DNA of 64,000 nt from Mycolicibacter senuensis (GTDB taxonomy: Bacteria; Actinomycetota; Actinomycetes; Mycobacteriales; Mycobacteriaceae), in NCBI RefSeq assembly GCF_003284925.1, contig NZ_QMEX01000006.1, forward strand, positions 1 to 64,000, read 5' to 3'. Below are positions 1 through 8,623 of this stretch, piece by piece. The notes beneath the pieces were generated by a model. It saw only the letters and a program-made list of their open reading frames with translations, was not told where the DNA came from and did no database searches. Position 1 is the first letter of the stretch. Every line of letters starts with the position of its first letter. The position numbers were made by a program, and so were the translations under genes.

Positions 1-1
1 G

Positions 2-154
2 CCCAGCCGGCTGGCCGTCGAGGCGCCGCGCGACACGGTTCAGCGATGGTCGACCGATCCGCGCTCCCGGGTGCCGGCGCTGCCGGTCCTGGAACCGGGC
101 GACTCACCGCTGTGTCGGCGTACCGTGCACCGGGGCGTGGTGCTGCATGGCTGA
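2..154 (+). CDS. C-terminal end of an unidentified protein, cut by window edge
   Basis: An open frame enters from the left edge and stops at a TGA at 152-154, giving about 50 residues with strong G/C third positions. It runs 8 bases into the downstream lnt gene, as expected for an operon. The tail is rich in Pro, Arg and Val and ends in VVLHG; amidohydrolase-type proteins can end in a similar beta strand, but that is only a guess. There is too little sequence to assign a family. Confidence 0.45.
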   Translation, partial: PSRLAVEAPRDTVQRWSTDPRSRVPALPVLEPGDSPLCRRTVHRGVVLHG

Positions 155-1841
155 GACCACCGCCCCTCCCGACACCGTGGTCGCTGCCGGCCCGAAGCGG
201 TTGGAGCGCCTCGGTATCGCGGCAGCCGACCGCTGGGCCCAACTGGCGGCGTCGGTGTTCGCCGGGATGCTGCTTCGGGCCAGCTTCCCGCCGCTGAACT
301 GGTGGTGGGCGGCGATCCTGGCCTTCGGACTGCTGAGTTGGGTGCTGATCCGCCGCGAGACCACCCTTGCCGGCGGTTTCGGTTACGGCCTGCTGTGCGG
401 CCTGGCGTTCTATCTGCCGCTGCTGCCGTGGGTGGGCGGGCTGGTCGGTGCGCTGCCCTGGCTGATGCTGGCGGTGATGTGCGCGCTGTTTCCCGCCGTG
501 TTCGGGGCGGCGGCGGTGGCGGTGCGCAATCTGGCGGGCTGGCCGGTGTGGTTCGCGCTGCTGTGGGCCGCGCAGGAATGGGCGAAGTCGGTGATCCCCT
601 TCGGCGGATTCCCTTGGGGGGCTGTCGGATACGGCCAGACGGCGGGACCGCTGCTGCCGCTGGTCGCGCTGGGCGGGGTGCCGCTGCTGTCGCTAGCGGT
701 GGCGCTAACCGGCGCTGCCGGGACCGCGCTTACCGTTGAGATCATCCGGTGGCTGCGGTCGGATACACCGCCGACAGCGGACAACGGCCGGCCGCCGGCG
801 GTGCTGCTACCCGGCTTGTGCATCTGTCTGGTGCTGTTGTCGGCGGTCGCGGTGTGGCCCGGGGTGCGCCGCTCCGGCGCGGGCGCCGGTGACGACCCGG
901 CGATCACGGTGGCGGCGGTGCAGGGCAACGTGCCGCGGCTCGGACTGGACTTCAACGCGCAGCGCCGCCAGGTGCTCGACTATCACGTCCGGGAAACGCT
1001 GCGGTTGGCCGACGACGTCGAGGCCGGGCGGGTGGCCGCGCCGCTGTTCGTGATCTGGCCGGAGAACGCGTCCGATATCGATCCGATGGCGAACGCCGAT
1101 GCCGCGCGGGAGATCACCATGGCCGCCCAGGCGATCGATGCCCCAATCCTGGTGGGCACCGTCCGCGCGGCACCCGGCTGGACCCGGGAGAAGCCGGTGG
1201 CGACGAACTCGGTGCTGGTGTGGGATCCGCGGACCGGTCCGGGGGAGAGCCACGACAAGCGGATCGTGCAGCCGTTCGGGGAGTACCTGCCATGGCGCGG
1301 GTTCTTCCGTCACCTGTCCGGCTACGCCGACCGGGCAGGCTATTTCGTGCCGGGCGACGGCGACGGCGTGGTGCATGTCGCGGGCGTTCCGGTCGGCGTG
1401 GCCACCTGCTGGGAGGTGATCTTCGACCGGGCCCCCCGGGAATCGGTGTTGGCCGGTGCCCAGCTGCTGGCCGTGCCGTCGAACAACGCCACGTTCGACG
1501 AGGCCATGAGCGAGCAGCAGCTGGCGTTCGCCAAGGTGCGCGCGGTCGAGCATGACCGCTACGTCGTCGTCGCGGGAACCACCGGGATCAGCGCGGTGAT
1601 CGCTCCCGACGGGCGCGAACTGGCCCGCACGGCATTCTTCGAGCCCGCCTACCTGGACACCCACGTGCGGCTCAAGACCGCGCTGACCCCGGCCACCCGG
1701 TGGGCGCCGATCCTGCAGTGGGTGCTGCTCGGCGCGGCTGTTGCGGGCCTGCTGGCGGCAGTACGGCAAAATAGTCGCTTCACATGGTTCAAGCGTCGTA
1801 GCACCGGCGCCGATGTTGACTCCGAGGAGCGGCGCCGATGA
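147..1841 (+). CDS. lnt: apolipoprotein N-acyltransferase
   Basis: Integral membrane enzyme that N-acylates the lipid-modified cysteine of lipoproteins, the last step of lipoprotein maturation. The first ~250 of 564 residues hold several hydrophobic helices (for example around [19 protein letters not shown]). They are followed by a carbon-nitrogen hydrolase domain carrying the nitrilase triad: Glu in VIWPEN (~305), Lys in [13 protein letters not shown] (~371) and Cys in VATCWE (~420). A last hydrophobic helix lies near 545. The TGA of lnt overlaps the ATG of the next gene (ATGA, 1838-1841), so translation is probably coupled. In M. tuberculosis the two activities are fused in one protein (Rv2051c). 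Here they are separate, as reported for M. smegmatis. Confidence 0.95.
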   Translation: MAETTAPPDTVVAAGPKRLERLGIAAADRWAQLAASVFAGMLLRASFPPLNWWWAAILAFGLLSWVLIRRETTLAGGFGYGLLCGLAFYLPLLPWVGGLVGALPWLMLAVMCALFPAVFGAAAVAVRNLAGWPVWFALLWAAQEWAKSVIPFGGFPWGAVGYGQTAGPLLPLVALGGVPLLSLAVALTGAAGTALTVEIIRWLRSDTPPTADNGRPPAVLLPGLCICLVLLSAVAVWPGVRRSGAGAGDDPAITVAAVQGNVPRLGLDFNAQRRQVLDYHVRETLRLADDVEAGRVAAPLFVIWPENASDIDPMANADAAREITMAAQAIDAPILVGTVRAAPGWTREKPVATNSVLVWDPRTGPGESHDKRIVQPFGEYLPWRGFFRHLSGYADRAGYFVPGDGDGVVHVAGVPVGVATCWEVIFDRAPRESVLAGAQLLAVPSNNATFDEAMSEQQLAFAKVRAVEHDRYVVVAGTTGISAVIAPDGRELARTAFFEPAYLDTHVRLKTALTPATRWAPILQWVLLGAAVAGLLAAVRQNSRFTWFKRRSTGADVDSEERRR

Positions 1842-2590
1842 GTGATCGTCCCAGCCTGCACACGCTGGTGGTGGTTCCCACCTACAACGAGCTGGAGAAT
1901 CTGCCGATCATCCTCGGCCGGCTGCAGCAGGCCCGCCCGGACGTGCACGTCCTGGTCGTCGACGACGGCAGCCCCGACGGCACCGGCCAGCTGGCCGACG
2001 AGCTGGCCGCCGCCGACCCGGACCGCATCCACGTGATGCACCGCACCGCCAAGGCCGGCCTGGGCGCGGCCTACCTCGCCGGTTTCGCCTGGGGGCTGTC
2101 CCGCCATTACGAGGTGATCGTCGAGATGGACGCCGACGGCAGCCATGCCCCCGAGCAGCTCTACCGGCTGCTGGAAGCGATCGATGCGGGAGCCGACGTG
2201 GCAATCGGTTCGCGCTACGTCGACGGCGGCGCGGTGCGCAACTGGCCGGTGCGCCGCCTGGTGCTGTCCAAGACCGCCAACACCTATGCCCGGCTACTGC
2301 TGGGGGTGGGTATCCACGACATCACCGCCGGGTACCGGGCCTACCGTCGCGGGGTGCTGGACAGGATCGGCCTGGACGCGGTGGACTCGAAGGGCTACTG
2401 CTTCCAGGTCGACCTCACCTGGCGGGCGGTCAACAACGGTTTCACCATCACCGAGGTGCCGATCACCTTTACCGAGCGCGAACTGGGCGTCTCCAAGATG
2501 AGCGGCTCCAACATCCGCGAAGCGATGGTCAAGGTCGCCCGCTGGGGTATCGGCGGCCGGATCAACCGGCTCCGGGGCCGGCGCGGCTGA
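1838..2590 (+). CDS. ppm1: polyprenol-monophosphomannose synthase
   Basis: GT2-family glycosyltransferase that moves mannose from GDP-mannose to polyprenyl phosphate. The product is the mannose donor for lipomannan, lipoarabinomannan and protein O-mannosylation outside the membrane. The 250-residue protein opens with the GT-A fold strand [13 protein letters not shown], has a DDGSPDG loop near 42-48 and a metal-binding DAD in EMDADGS near 97-100. It has no membrane helices of its own and in other mycobacteria is held at the membrane by Lnt. The start overlaps the lnt stop. It matches the C-terminal half of the fused Rv2051c protein. Confidence 0.95.
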   Translation: MSDRPSLHTLVVVPTYNELENLPIILGRLQQARPDVHVLVVDDGSPDGTGQLADELAAADPDRIHVMHRTAKAGLGAAYLAGFAWGLSRHYEVIVEMDADGSHAPEQLYRLLEAIDAGADVAIGSRYVDGGAVRNWPVRRLVLSKTANTYARLLLGVGIHDITAGYRAYRRGVLDRIGLDAVDSKGYCFQVDLTWRAVNNGFTITEVPITFTERELGVSKMSGSNIREAMVKVARWGIGGRINRLRGRRG

Positions 2591-2603
2591 GAAAACCCGC
2601 GAG

Positions 2604-2939
2604 TCAGCCGCGACGGCGGCTCTTGATCAGGTCCAGGCGCTCCTTGAGCAGCTCTTCGAGGTCCTCGATCGAACGGCGCTCCAACAGCATGTCCCAGTGC
2701 GTGCGCGGCGGCTTGACCTTCTTCGGCTCGGGCACGTCGCCCTCGAGCAGGGTGCCCTCCAGGCCGTTGCGGCACATCCAGGTGCCCGGGATCTCCGCGT
2801 CGTCGGCGAACGGAACCTCGAACTCTTCACCGTTTTCGGTGCGGTACCGCGCCATCCGGCGCGGCGCCAAGTCATGGTTGCGGTCGGTCTCGTAGCTCAC
2901 GGCGCCCAGCCGACTGCCCCGCAGTACACGATCAGCCAT
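2604..2939 (-). CDS. rbpA: RNA polymerase-binding protein RbpA
   Basis: Small actinobacterial transcription factor that binds the principal sigma factor and RNA polymerase and stabilises the open complex. The 111 residues show the expected layout: basic N-terminal tail (MADRVLRGSRLGAVSYETD), a core domain with a single Cys in TWMCRNGLEG, then the linker and C-terminal sigma-interaction helix (HWDMLLERRSIEDLEELLKE). I chose the ATG at 2939 because AAGGAG lies 9 bases upstream. An in-frame GTG at 2948 would overlap that ribosome site. It converges on ppm1 with a 13-base gap, as Rv2050 does on Rv2051c. Confidence 0.97.
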   Translation of the reverse strand: MADRVLRGSRLGAVSYETDRNHDLAPRRMARYRTENGEEFEVPFADDAEIPGTWMCRNGLEGTLLEGDVPEPKKVKPPRTHWDMLLERRSIEDLEELLKERLDLIKSRRRG

Positions 2940-3082
2940 GACCCACACTCCTTAGAACCTGTTTGTCTTCGAATTCGTCTCGCATTGACAACGCGAGCGG
3001 GCCCTGTGCAGTTCCCGGCGCACGCGGCACAGCCCCTAATGATACCGGGATCGGCGCAACGGCCGGACTAAGGTGTTCAGGC

Positions 3083-3421
3083 GTGCCGCGCAGTCCCCGC
3101 CCCCAACCTTGTCGATGGTGCGGCCGCGACGTGGGCGACGCCGGGATCGGCCGGCGCCGACAGTACTGCCGACAATCCTGCCGGCAGCGCGCCTACGAGC
3201 AGCGTGCCCTGATCAGCAGCGGTAAGACGACAGCGCTGGCGTCTGATTCGGTGGTGCTCTCCGCCGAGGAGGCGACGGCCTTATCCGACCGGGTGTATCA
3301 GGTGCGGTGCGCGGCCGAGGACATCGCGACCGCCCTGGCCGAGGGCGCGCCACGCGATGAGCTGCAGCAGCTGTGCGAGGCGTTGCTGCAGGCCGTCGAA
3401 TCCGCCGACCGGTGGCGCTGA
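3083..3421 (+). CDS. small Cys-rich zinc-finger-like protein (Rv2049c-type)
   Basis: Protein of 112 residues beginning at a GTG. The N-terminal third holds four cysteines in a CxxC (PCRWCGRDVG) and CxxxC (YCRQSCRQRAYEQR) pair surrounded by Arg, which looks like a small treble-clef or zinc-knuckle nucleic-acid-binding module. The remainder is acidic and helical. Position and strand correspond to Rv2049c beside rbpA in M. tuberculosis, whose role is unknown to me. A frame extending 40 codons upstream is open, but its composition is not protein-like before the GTG. Function not assigned. Confidence 0.75.
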   Translation: MPRSPRPQPCRWCGRDVGDAGIGRRRQYCRQSCRQRAYEQRALISSGKTTALASDSVVLSAEEATALSDRVYQVRCAAEDIATALAEGAPRDELQQLCEALLQAVESADRWR

Positions 3422-3425
3422 GGCG

Positions 3426-4130
3426 TCAGCTGGCGCAGCTGTACAGCTTGCCGGCGTCGGCGGGCGGCGGCACCGGACGCAGGCAGCCGAACACGCCGAT
3501 GTCTTCCGGGCTGAACCGCACCGCCGAGCGGTGCGCGTAGTTGACGCAGAACAACCCAGCCCGGTCCGCGCGGCAGCGGTAGTCGCCGAACGACAGCACC
3601 GCTCCGTCGGGCAGTTCGGCCCCCTGCCCGTGCAGGAACCGGCCCGGGTCGCCGTGAGCCGACCCGACACGCAGCGTGTTGCCGGCGTAGTCGACCCGGC
3701 CGCCCTGCCACTGCCCGTAGATCTCCTCGGGCTGCCCCGGCGGGTTCACCAGATCCACCACGCAGGCCAGCGGGCTGTCGGGGGAGTCGGAATCGGTCAT
3801 GCAATTGGTGGCCTGCCGCGGCGCGGCCGAGACGGTGAACGCGACTTCCTCGATCAGGTCGGTGGTGGCGCCGTCGCGGGACGCGCTGTGATAGCCGGCG
3901 GCGTCCACGGGCCGGCCGGCCTCGATCCAGGCGATGACATCGGCGATCGGCGCGCCGGGGGAGGGAGCGGCCGCCGGCTTCGGCGACGTCGAGGCCGGCG
4001 AAGGCGCGGATGACGGCGCGGTGGTAGCCGTGGCACTCGACCCGCTCGGGGCCGGCTCCGGCTCATCGACCGTCGCGCGGGAGCATCCGGCGAGCAACAG
4101 CAACACGACGATGAGGCCGGTGAGACGCAT
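3426..4130 (-). CDS. LppI-like lipoprotein
   Basis: Secreted lipoprotein of 234 residues. The signal peptide MRLTGLIVVLLLLAGCS ends in a lipobox with the acylated Cys at residue 16. A long Pro/Ser/Thr/Ala-rich linker (~20-60) follows, of the kind that spans the inner envelope. The C-terminal ~165 residues contain four to five cysteines and probably form a disulfide-stabilised periplasmic domain. Its place between the Rv2049c-type gene and the esterase, and its orientation, fit lppI (Rv2046). Function unknown. It converges on the upstream gene with only 4 bases between the stops. Confidence 0.8.
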   Translation of the reverse strand: MRLTGLIVVLLLLAGCSRATVDEPEPAPSGSSATATTAPSSAPSPASTSPKPAAAPSPGAPIADVIAWIEAGRPVDAAGYHSASRDGATTDLIEEVAFTVSAAPRQATNCMTDSDSPDSPLACVVDLVNPPGQPEEIYGQWQGGRVDYAGNTLRVGSAHGDPGRFLHGQGAELPDGAVLSFGDYRCRADRAGLFCVNYAHRSAVRFSPEDIGVFGCLRPVPPPADAGKLYSCAS

Positions 4131-4227
4131 GCCGTTAGGCTAACCGCCGTGTTCAGGCGGCGGTCCAGCCTCACCTCTCCTTCGTCGAGGTTCGCTAACC
4201 GCCGTGCGGTTCGTTACCGTTCGGCTC

Positions 4228-5736
4228 ATGCATGACAACCCTGTGCAGGCCAGTATCGCCACCGGCGTCGTGGAGGGTTTCGCCCGCGACGGGGTGCGCC
4301 GGTGGCGTTCCATCCCGTATGCCCGGCCGCCGGTGGGCCCGCTCCGCTTTCGGGCGCCCGAGCCTGCTGAGCCGTGGTCGGGGGTACGTCACTGCCACGG
4401 GTTCACCAACTGCGCACCCCAGGCGCGGATGTACACCATGCTGGGCCCGGGCCGCTTCCAGCCGACCAGTGAGGACTGCCTGACCCTCAACGTGGTGGCC
4501 CCCGAGGAAGCCGGTGACGGCCCGCTGCCGGTCATGGTGTTCATCCACGGTGGTGGCTACATCCTGGGCAGCTCGGCCACCCCGATCTACGACGGGGCGG
4601 CGCTGGCTCGCCGCGGCTGCGTGTACGTGTCGGTCAACTACCGGCTCGGTGCGCTCGGCTGCCTGGATCTGTCGTCGCTGTCGACCTCCGCGGTCACCGT
4701 GGACAGCAACCTGTATCTGCGTGATCTGGTGTTGGCGCTGCGCTGGGTCCGCGAGAACATCGCGGCGTTCGGCGGCGACCCCGACAATGTCACCATTTTC
4801 GGCGAGAGCGCCGGTGCGCACACCGTCGCCACGCTCCTGGCGGTGCCGCAAGCCGAGGGCCTGTTCGCCCGGGCGATCGCCGAGAGCCCGGCCGCCGGCA
4901 TGGTTCGCAGTCCCGAGGTTGCCGCGGAGTTCGCCGACCGGTTCGCCGCGCTGCTGGGTGTGCGTTCCCCCGACGCCGCGCACACCCTGCTGCGGGTGTC
5001 GCCGGCCGAGCTGCTGGCGGCCCAGGACCGGTTGCTCGCCGACGGCACCCGCGACATGCTCGGCGCGTTCCCGATCGGGCCGATGTTCGGCGACGACCTG
5101 TTGCCGCTGGACCCGGTCGAGGCGATGCGGCGCGGTTCGGCCCACCGGGTACCGCTCATCGTCGGCAGCAACGCACACGAGGGCCGGTTGTTCACCCGGT
5201 TCTTGAAGATGTTGCCGACGACCGAGCCGATGGTCGAGGCGGTGCTGGCCAACACCGAGGCGGGCGTGCGCGACCGCATCATCGCCGCCTACCCCGATTA
5301 CCCCGACCGGAAGGCCTGCATCCGCCTGGGCGGCGACTTCGCGTTCAATGCGGCGGTGTGGGAGATCGCCGAAGCGCACGGGGGGCATGCACCCACCTAC
5401 GTCTACCGCTACGACTACGCGCCGCGGATGCTGCGCTGGTCGGGGATGGGCGCCACGCATGCCACCGAACTGTTCGCCGTGTTCGACGTCTACCGCAGCG
5501 GCGGCTTGGGCCGGCTGCTCACCGCTGGCGCGGACCGTCGGGCGGCGATCCGGGTCAGTGGCCAGGTGCAGCGGCGCTGGCTGGCGTTCAGCCGGGACGG
5601 GGTGCCCGGCGACGACTGGCCGGCCTACGACCGGTCCGACCGCGCCGTCATGGTGTTCGACCACACGACGCGGGTGGAGTTCGACCCGTCGCCGGAGCGC
5701 CGGATGGCCTGGGCGGGGTTCACCTTGGCGCGCTAG
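4228..5736 (+). CDS. lipT: type B carboxylesterase, LipT-like
   Basis: Alpha/beta-hydrolase of the carboxylesterase/para-nitrobenzyl-esterase family, ~502 residues, which would hydrolyse carboxylic esters. Visible features: the family N-terminus with IPYARPPVG; the EDCLTLNV motif; the oxyanion loop HGGGYILGS; the nucleophile elbow GESAGA with Ser near 194; the NAHEG region for the acid; and His near 411 in GATHATE. No signal peptide is seen. I use the ATG at 4228; a GTG at 4204 is also open and cannot be excluded. Context matches lipT (Rv2045c). Confidence 0.9.
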   Translation: MHDNPVQASIATGVVEGFARDGVRRWRSIPYARPPVGPLRFRAPEPAEPWSGVRHCHGFTNCAPQARMYTMLGPGRFQPTSEDCLTLNVVAPEEAGDGPLPVMVFIHGGGYILGSSATPIYDGAALARRGCVYVSVNYRLGALGCLDLSSLSTSAVTVDSNLYLRDLVLALRWVRENIAAFGGDPDNVTIFGESAGAHTVATLLAVPQAEGLFARAIAESPAAGMVRSPEVAAEFADRFAALLGVRSPDAAHTLLRVSPAELLAAQDRLLADGTRDMLGAFPIGPMFGDDLLPLDPVEAMRRGSAHRVPLIVGSNAHEGRLFTRFLKMLPTTEPMVEAVLANTEAGVRDRIIAAYPDYPDRKACIRLGGDFAFNAAVWEIAEAHGGHAPTYVYRYDYAPRMLRWSGMGATHATELFAVFDVYRSGGLGRLLTAGADRRAAIRVSGQVQRRWLAFSRDGVPGDDWPAYDRSDRAVMVFDHTTRVEFDPSPERRMAWAGFTLAR

Positions 5737-5755
5737 CGATCGGGCGCGTCGGCGA

Positions 5756-6274
5756 TCAGGTGCGGATCACCCGGGTGCCGCCGGCCAACTCGTCGTGCTT
5801 GCCCTGCTTGGTCGCGCTGCCGCTGATCGTCAGCGCGATCACGACATAGGCGACGAAAGCCAGCAGCGGACCGAGGTAGGGCAGTACCGCCAGCAGCGTG
5901 AAGGCGTTGCGGACGGCCGATTGCCCCAGCGTGGGCTTGGACGCACCGTCGGGCCCGCGCACCGCCAGCCCGAGCAACCGTTTGGCCGGGGTGGACCCCT
6001 GGGTGACCTCGAACAAGATGAAGTAGCCGTAGGTCAGCACACCGGAGAACAGGCCGGTCACCAGGAACGGATAGTCGTCGGCGAACACGAACAGCGACAG
6101 CGCGAAGACCACGATGCTGACCAGCACACCGTCGATGAGCCGGGCCCAGAAGCGCCTGCCCAGTCCACCCGGCTTGTGCCCCCATGCGGGCTGCTGTCCC
6201 CAGCCCTGCGGGGGCGGATAGGAGCCGGGCTGGCCATAGCCGGGGCCGTTCGGGCCGAAATCGCCGGTTGCCAT
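5756..6274 (-). CDS. RDD-family membrane protein
   Basis: 172-residue protein with a Gly/Pro/Gln-rich cytoplasmic N-terminus (~1-35) followed by an RDD domain: LGRRFWARLIDGVLVSIV opens the first membrane helix with the conserved Arg and Asp. Two more helices follow near 70-90 and 130-155. RDD proteins are small membrane proteins whose role is mostly unknown; transport has been suggested for some. It converges on the esterase gene with 19 bases between the stops. Confidence 0.85.
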   Translation of the reverse strand: MATGDFGPNGPGYGQPGSYPPPQGWGQQPAWGHKPGGLGRRFWARLIDGVLVSIVVFALSLFVFADDYPFLVTGLFSGVLTYGYFILFEVTQGSTPAKRLLGLAVRGPDGASKPTLGQSAVRNAFTLLAVLPYLGPLLAFVAYVVIALTISGSATKQGKHDELAGGTRVIRT

Positions 6275-6360
6275 CAGATACGCTCCTGACCACGTTGGAT
6301 GTCCGCCAATGTACCGTGGCGGACCGGGACGATACGGGATTCTGCGGACGGCGAAACGGC

Positions 6361-6774
6361 ATGTACCAAACCGCGGTGGTGGTCATTGTCGCGCTGCACC
6401 TGGGGTTCGTCTGCTACGTCGCGGTCGGCGGTTTCCTGGCGGTGCGGTGGCCGCGCAGCATCTGGCTGCACGGCGCGGCGGTGCTGTGGGCGGTGCTCAT
6501 CGTTGTCGCCCAGCTGGACTGCCCGCTGACCTGGCTGGAGCGTTACGCCCGCGCCCGGGCGGGAATGACACCGCTGCCTCCGGAGGGATTCATCGCCCAC
6601 TATCTGACCGGCGTGCTCTACCCGGCCGGCTGGAGCGCAGCCATCGAGGCGGCGGTGCTGGCGGCAGTCGGCGTGTCGTGGGTGATCTACGGCCGCGCCG
6701 TGCCGCGGCGCCGGCGATACGGTGGTGATCATGCGGGCGCTGATCATCGTCGACGTGCAGAACGACTTCTGTGA
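6361..6774 (+). CDS. DUF2784 membrane protein
   Basis: 137-residue protein with three predicted membrane helices (residues ~3-28, 38-55 and 90-115). The segment QLDCPLTWLERYAR between helices two and three is the hallmark of the DUF2784 family, whose function is not known. I start at the ATG at 6361, right before the first helix. Its 3' end overlaps the beginning of pncA by 44 bases in another frame, so the two are probably co-transcribed. Confidence 0.75.
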   Translation: MYQTAVVVIVALHLGFVCYVAVGGFLAVRWPRSIWLHGAAVLWAVLIVVAQLDCPLTWLERYARARAGMTPLPPEGFIAHYLTGVLYPAGWSAAIEAAVLAAVGVSWVIYGRAVPRRRRYGGDHAGADHRRRAERLL

Positions 6775-7300
6775 CGGCGGCGCGCTGCCGGTGACCGGCG
6801 CTGTCGAGGTCGCCCGCGACATCACCCGATACCTCGACAGCGAAACCGCACGCGACCACTACCACTACGTCGTGGCGACCAAAGACTGGCACATCGACCC
6901 CGGTGGGCACTTCTCGCAGCGTCCGGACTACGTGACGTCGTGGCCGCCGCATTGCCGCGCCGGAACACCCGGTGCGGATCTTCATCCCGCGCTACCCACC
7001 GACCGGATCGACGCCGTCTTCACCAAAGGTGACTACGACGCCGGCTACAGCGGATTCGGCGGCGTCGACGACACCGGCACCGCACTGGGCGACTGGCTGC
7101 ACCGGCGCAACGTGGACCGTGTCGATGTGGTCGGCGTCGCGACCGACTACTGTGTGCGCCGCACCGCCGAGGACGCGGTCCGCGCCGGGTTCGCCACCGC
7201 GGTGCTGCCGCAACTGACCGCGGGGGTGGCCGTCGACTCGGCGGCAGCTGCGCTGACGGCGATGCGCAGCGCCGGTATCACCGTGGTGGAGGAAGCCTGA
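6731..7300 (+). CDS. pncA: nicotinamidase/pyrazinamidase PncA
   Basis: Cysteine hydrolase that converts nicotinamide to nicotinate for NAD recycling, and activates the drug pyrazinamide in M. tuberculosis. The 189 residues align with Rv2043c with an offset of +3 in the second half. The catalytic triad is Asp8, Lys99 and Cys141, and the metal ligands are Asp52, His54, His60 and His74. The His that precedes the catalytic Cys in M. tuberculosis (H137) is Tyr140 here. I chose the ATG at 6731 since MRALIIVDVQNDF is the family N-terminus. The stop shares one base with the next start (TGATG). Confidence 0.97.
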   Translation: MRALIIVDVQNDFCDGGALPVTGAVEVARDITRYLDSETARDHYHYVVATKDWHIDPGGHFSQRPDYVTSWPPHCRAGTPGADLHPALPTDRIDAVFTKGDYDAGYSGFGGVDDTGTALGDWLHRRNVDRVDVVGVATDYCVRRTAEDAVRAGFATAVLPQLTAGVAVDSAAAALTAMRSAGITVVEEA

Positions 7301-8145
7301 TGACGGACGCGATAGCGCAACATCTGCTGGCCACCGTCGAGCAGTCGCCGGCCGCGGCCGCCGCCCACGACCGGGCCGGCTGGGTGGGTCTGTTCAGCGC
7401 CGAGGGCCAGGTGGAGGACCCGGTGGGCTCCCGCCCGCACGTCGGTGCCGAACAGATCGGCCGGTTCTACGACACGTTCATCGGTCCGCGCGACATCACC
7501 TTCCACCGCGACCTGGACATCGTGCGGGGCACGACGGTGGTGCGCGATCTGGAACTCGAGGTCGCAATGGGGCCGTCGGTGATCATGCACATCCCGGCGA
7601 TCCTGCGCTATGACCTGACCGAAGATGACCTGACCGAAGACGACCTGACCGAAGACGACCTGACCAGTGCCGGCCGCCGATGGAAGCTGCGGCGGTTGCG
7701 CGCCTACTGGGAGCTGCCGGCGATGATGCGCCGGTTCCTCGGCAACGGTGTTGCGGCGGCGCCCGCCACGGTCCAGCTGTCGCGATCACTGCTGCGCAAC
7801 CAACGCCTCGCCGGGGCCGCCGGGTTCGCCGCCGGATTTCGCCGGCCGGCCGGCCGGGGCAAAAGGCCGGTGCGGGCCTTCCTTGCCGCCGTCTCCTCCG
7901 GCGAGTTGTCCACTGTCACTGCGGCGCTATCACCCGCTGTGACAATGACTTATGGCGATGACACCGCCATCGATCTCGCCGAGCTCGCCGCCCGGCTGGT
8001 GGGCGCCCGCCCAACGAAGCTGCTGGCGGCCGGCCGCACCGTGGCGGTTTCCCTCAGCGCTGCGCAGCAGCGCGGGGTGCTGTTCGCCGACGTGGACCGC
8101 GGGGGCCGGGCGATCACCACGATCCGGTACTTCGCAGAAGACTGA
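7300..8145 (+). CDS. NTF2/SnoaL-like protein, Rv2042c-type, with DLTED repeats
   Basis: 281-residue protein of the kind that follows pncA in mycobacteria (Rv2042c). The first ~150 residues resemble an NTF2/SnoaL cone fold (WVGLFSAEGQVEDPVGS and a GPRDITFHRDLDI stretch), a scaffold used by isomerases and by non-enzymatic binding domains. The C-terminal part (~190-281) may be a second copy. Between them a run of three perfect DLTED units (~105-121) interrupts the domain. Overlapping stop and start with pncA suggests coupled translation. Function unknown. Confidence 0.8.
   Translation: MTDAIAQHLLATVEQSPAAAAAHDRAGWVGLFSAEGQVEDPVGSRPHVGAEQIGRFYDTFIGPRDITFHRDLDIVRGTTVVRDLELEVAMGPSVIMHIPAILRYDLTEDDLTEDDLTEDDLTSAGRRWKLRRLRAYWELPAMMRRFLGNGVAAAPATVQLSRSLLRNQRLAGAAGFAAGFRRPAGRGKRPVRAFLAAVSSGELSTVTAALSPAVTMTYGDDTAIDLAELAARLVGARPTKLLAAGRTVAVSLSAAQQRGVLFADVDRGGRAITTIRYFAED
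7612..7665 (+). repeat. 15-bp tandem repeat inside a coding sequence
   Basis: Three copies of GACCTGACCGAAGA(T/C) followed by a partial fourth (GACCTGACC). The period is 15 bases, so the frame is kept and each unit encodes DLTED. Changes in copy number would lengthen or shorten the protein without breaking it. Confidence 0.9.
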
Positions 8146-8178
8146 GTCACCGGTCGGGGCGAGGATAAGCTCAACGGC

Positions 8179-8622
8179 GTGCCAAGCTTTCGAATCGCCG
8201 AAGTCGCCGAATTGCTCGGGGTCAGCGACGATACCGTGCGGCGCTGGATCGACTCCGGTCGCCTGTCGGCGTCCACGGGCAGTGGACCTCGGGTGGTCGA
8301 CGGAGCCGAGCTGGCGCAGTTCGCCCAGGAGCGCGCGTCGGTGGAGCCGGTGTCGCGCAATCCGGTGGTGGGCCAGTCCGCCCGCAACCGGCTGGTCGGG
8401 CTGGTCACCAACGTGACTCGTGACACGGTGATGGCGCAGGTCGATGTGCAGGCCGGTCCCTTCCGGCTGGTGTCGCTGGTCAGCCGGGAGGCCGCCGACG
8501 AACTGCGGTTGCAGCCCGGCAGCCTGGTCGTCGCCTCGGTCAAAGCCACCAACGTCGTGCTGGAACTGCCGCGCCGGGCTGGTTCCGCCGGTCACACCGA
8601 TCCGGCGGCCGAGTTCGGATAG
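8179..8622 (+). CDS. HTH (MerR/excisionase-like) and TOBE-domain regulator
   Basis: 147 residues from a GTG start. Residues 1-50 form an excisionase-type helix-turn-helix (FRIAEVAELLGVSDDTVRRWIDSGRL). Residues ~70-132 form a TOBE/Mop-like domain (ARNRLVGLVTNVTRDTVMAQVDVQAG...LVSLVS), the fold that binds molybdate or tungstate. The arrangement suggests a molybdate- or oxyanion-responsive DNA-binding protein. No molybdate transporter is seen in the window, so its target is unknown. It converges on the DoxX gene with 1 base between the stops. Confidence 0.8.
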   Translation: MPSFRIAEVAELLGVSDDTVRRWIDSGRLSASTGSGPRVVDGAELAQFAQERASVEPVSRNPVVGQSARNRLVGLVTNVTRDTVMAQVDVQAGPFRLVSLVSREAADELRLQPGSLVVASVKATNVVLELPRRAGSAGHTDPAAEFG

Positions 8623-8623
8623 C

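Noticed and set aside
4195-5664. Long minus-strand open frame (489 codons) across the esterase gene
   Set aside because: Antisense shadow of a GC-rich gene; its product is low-complexity His/Arg/Gly/Gln-rich and the esterase on the plus strand has all catalytic motifs.
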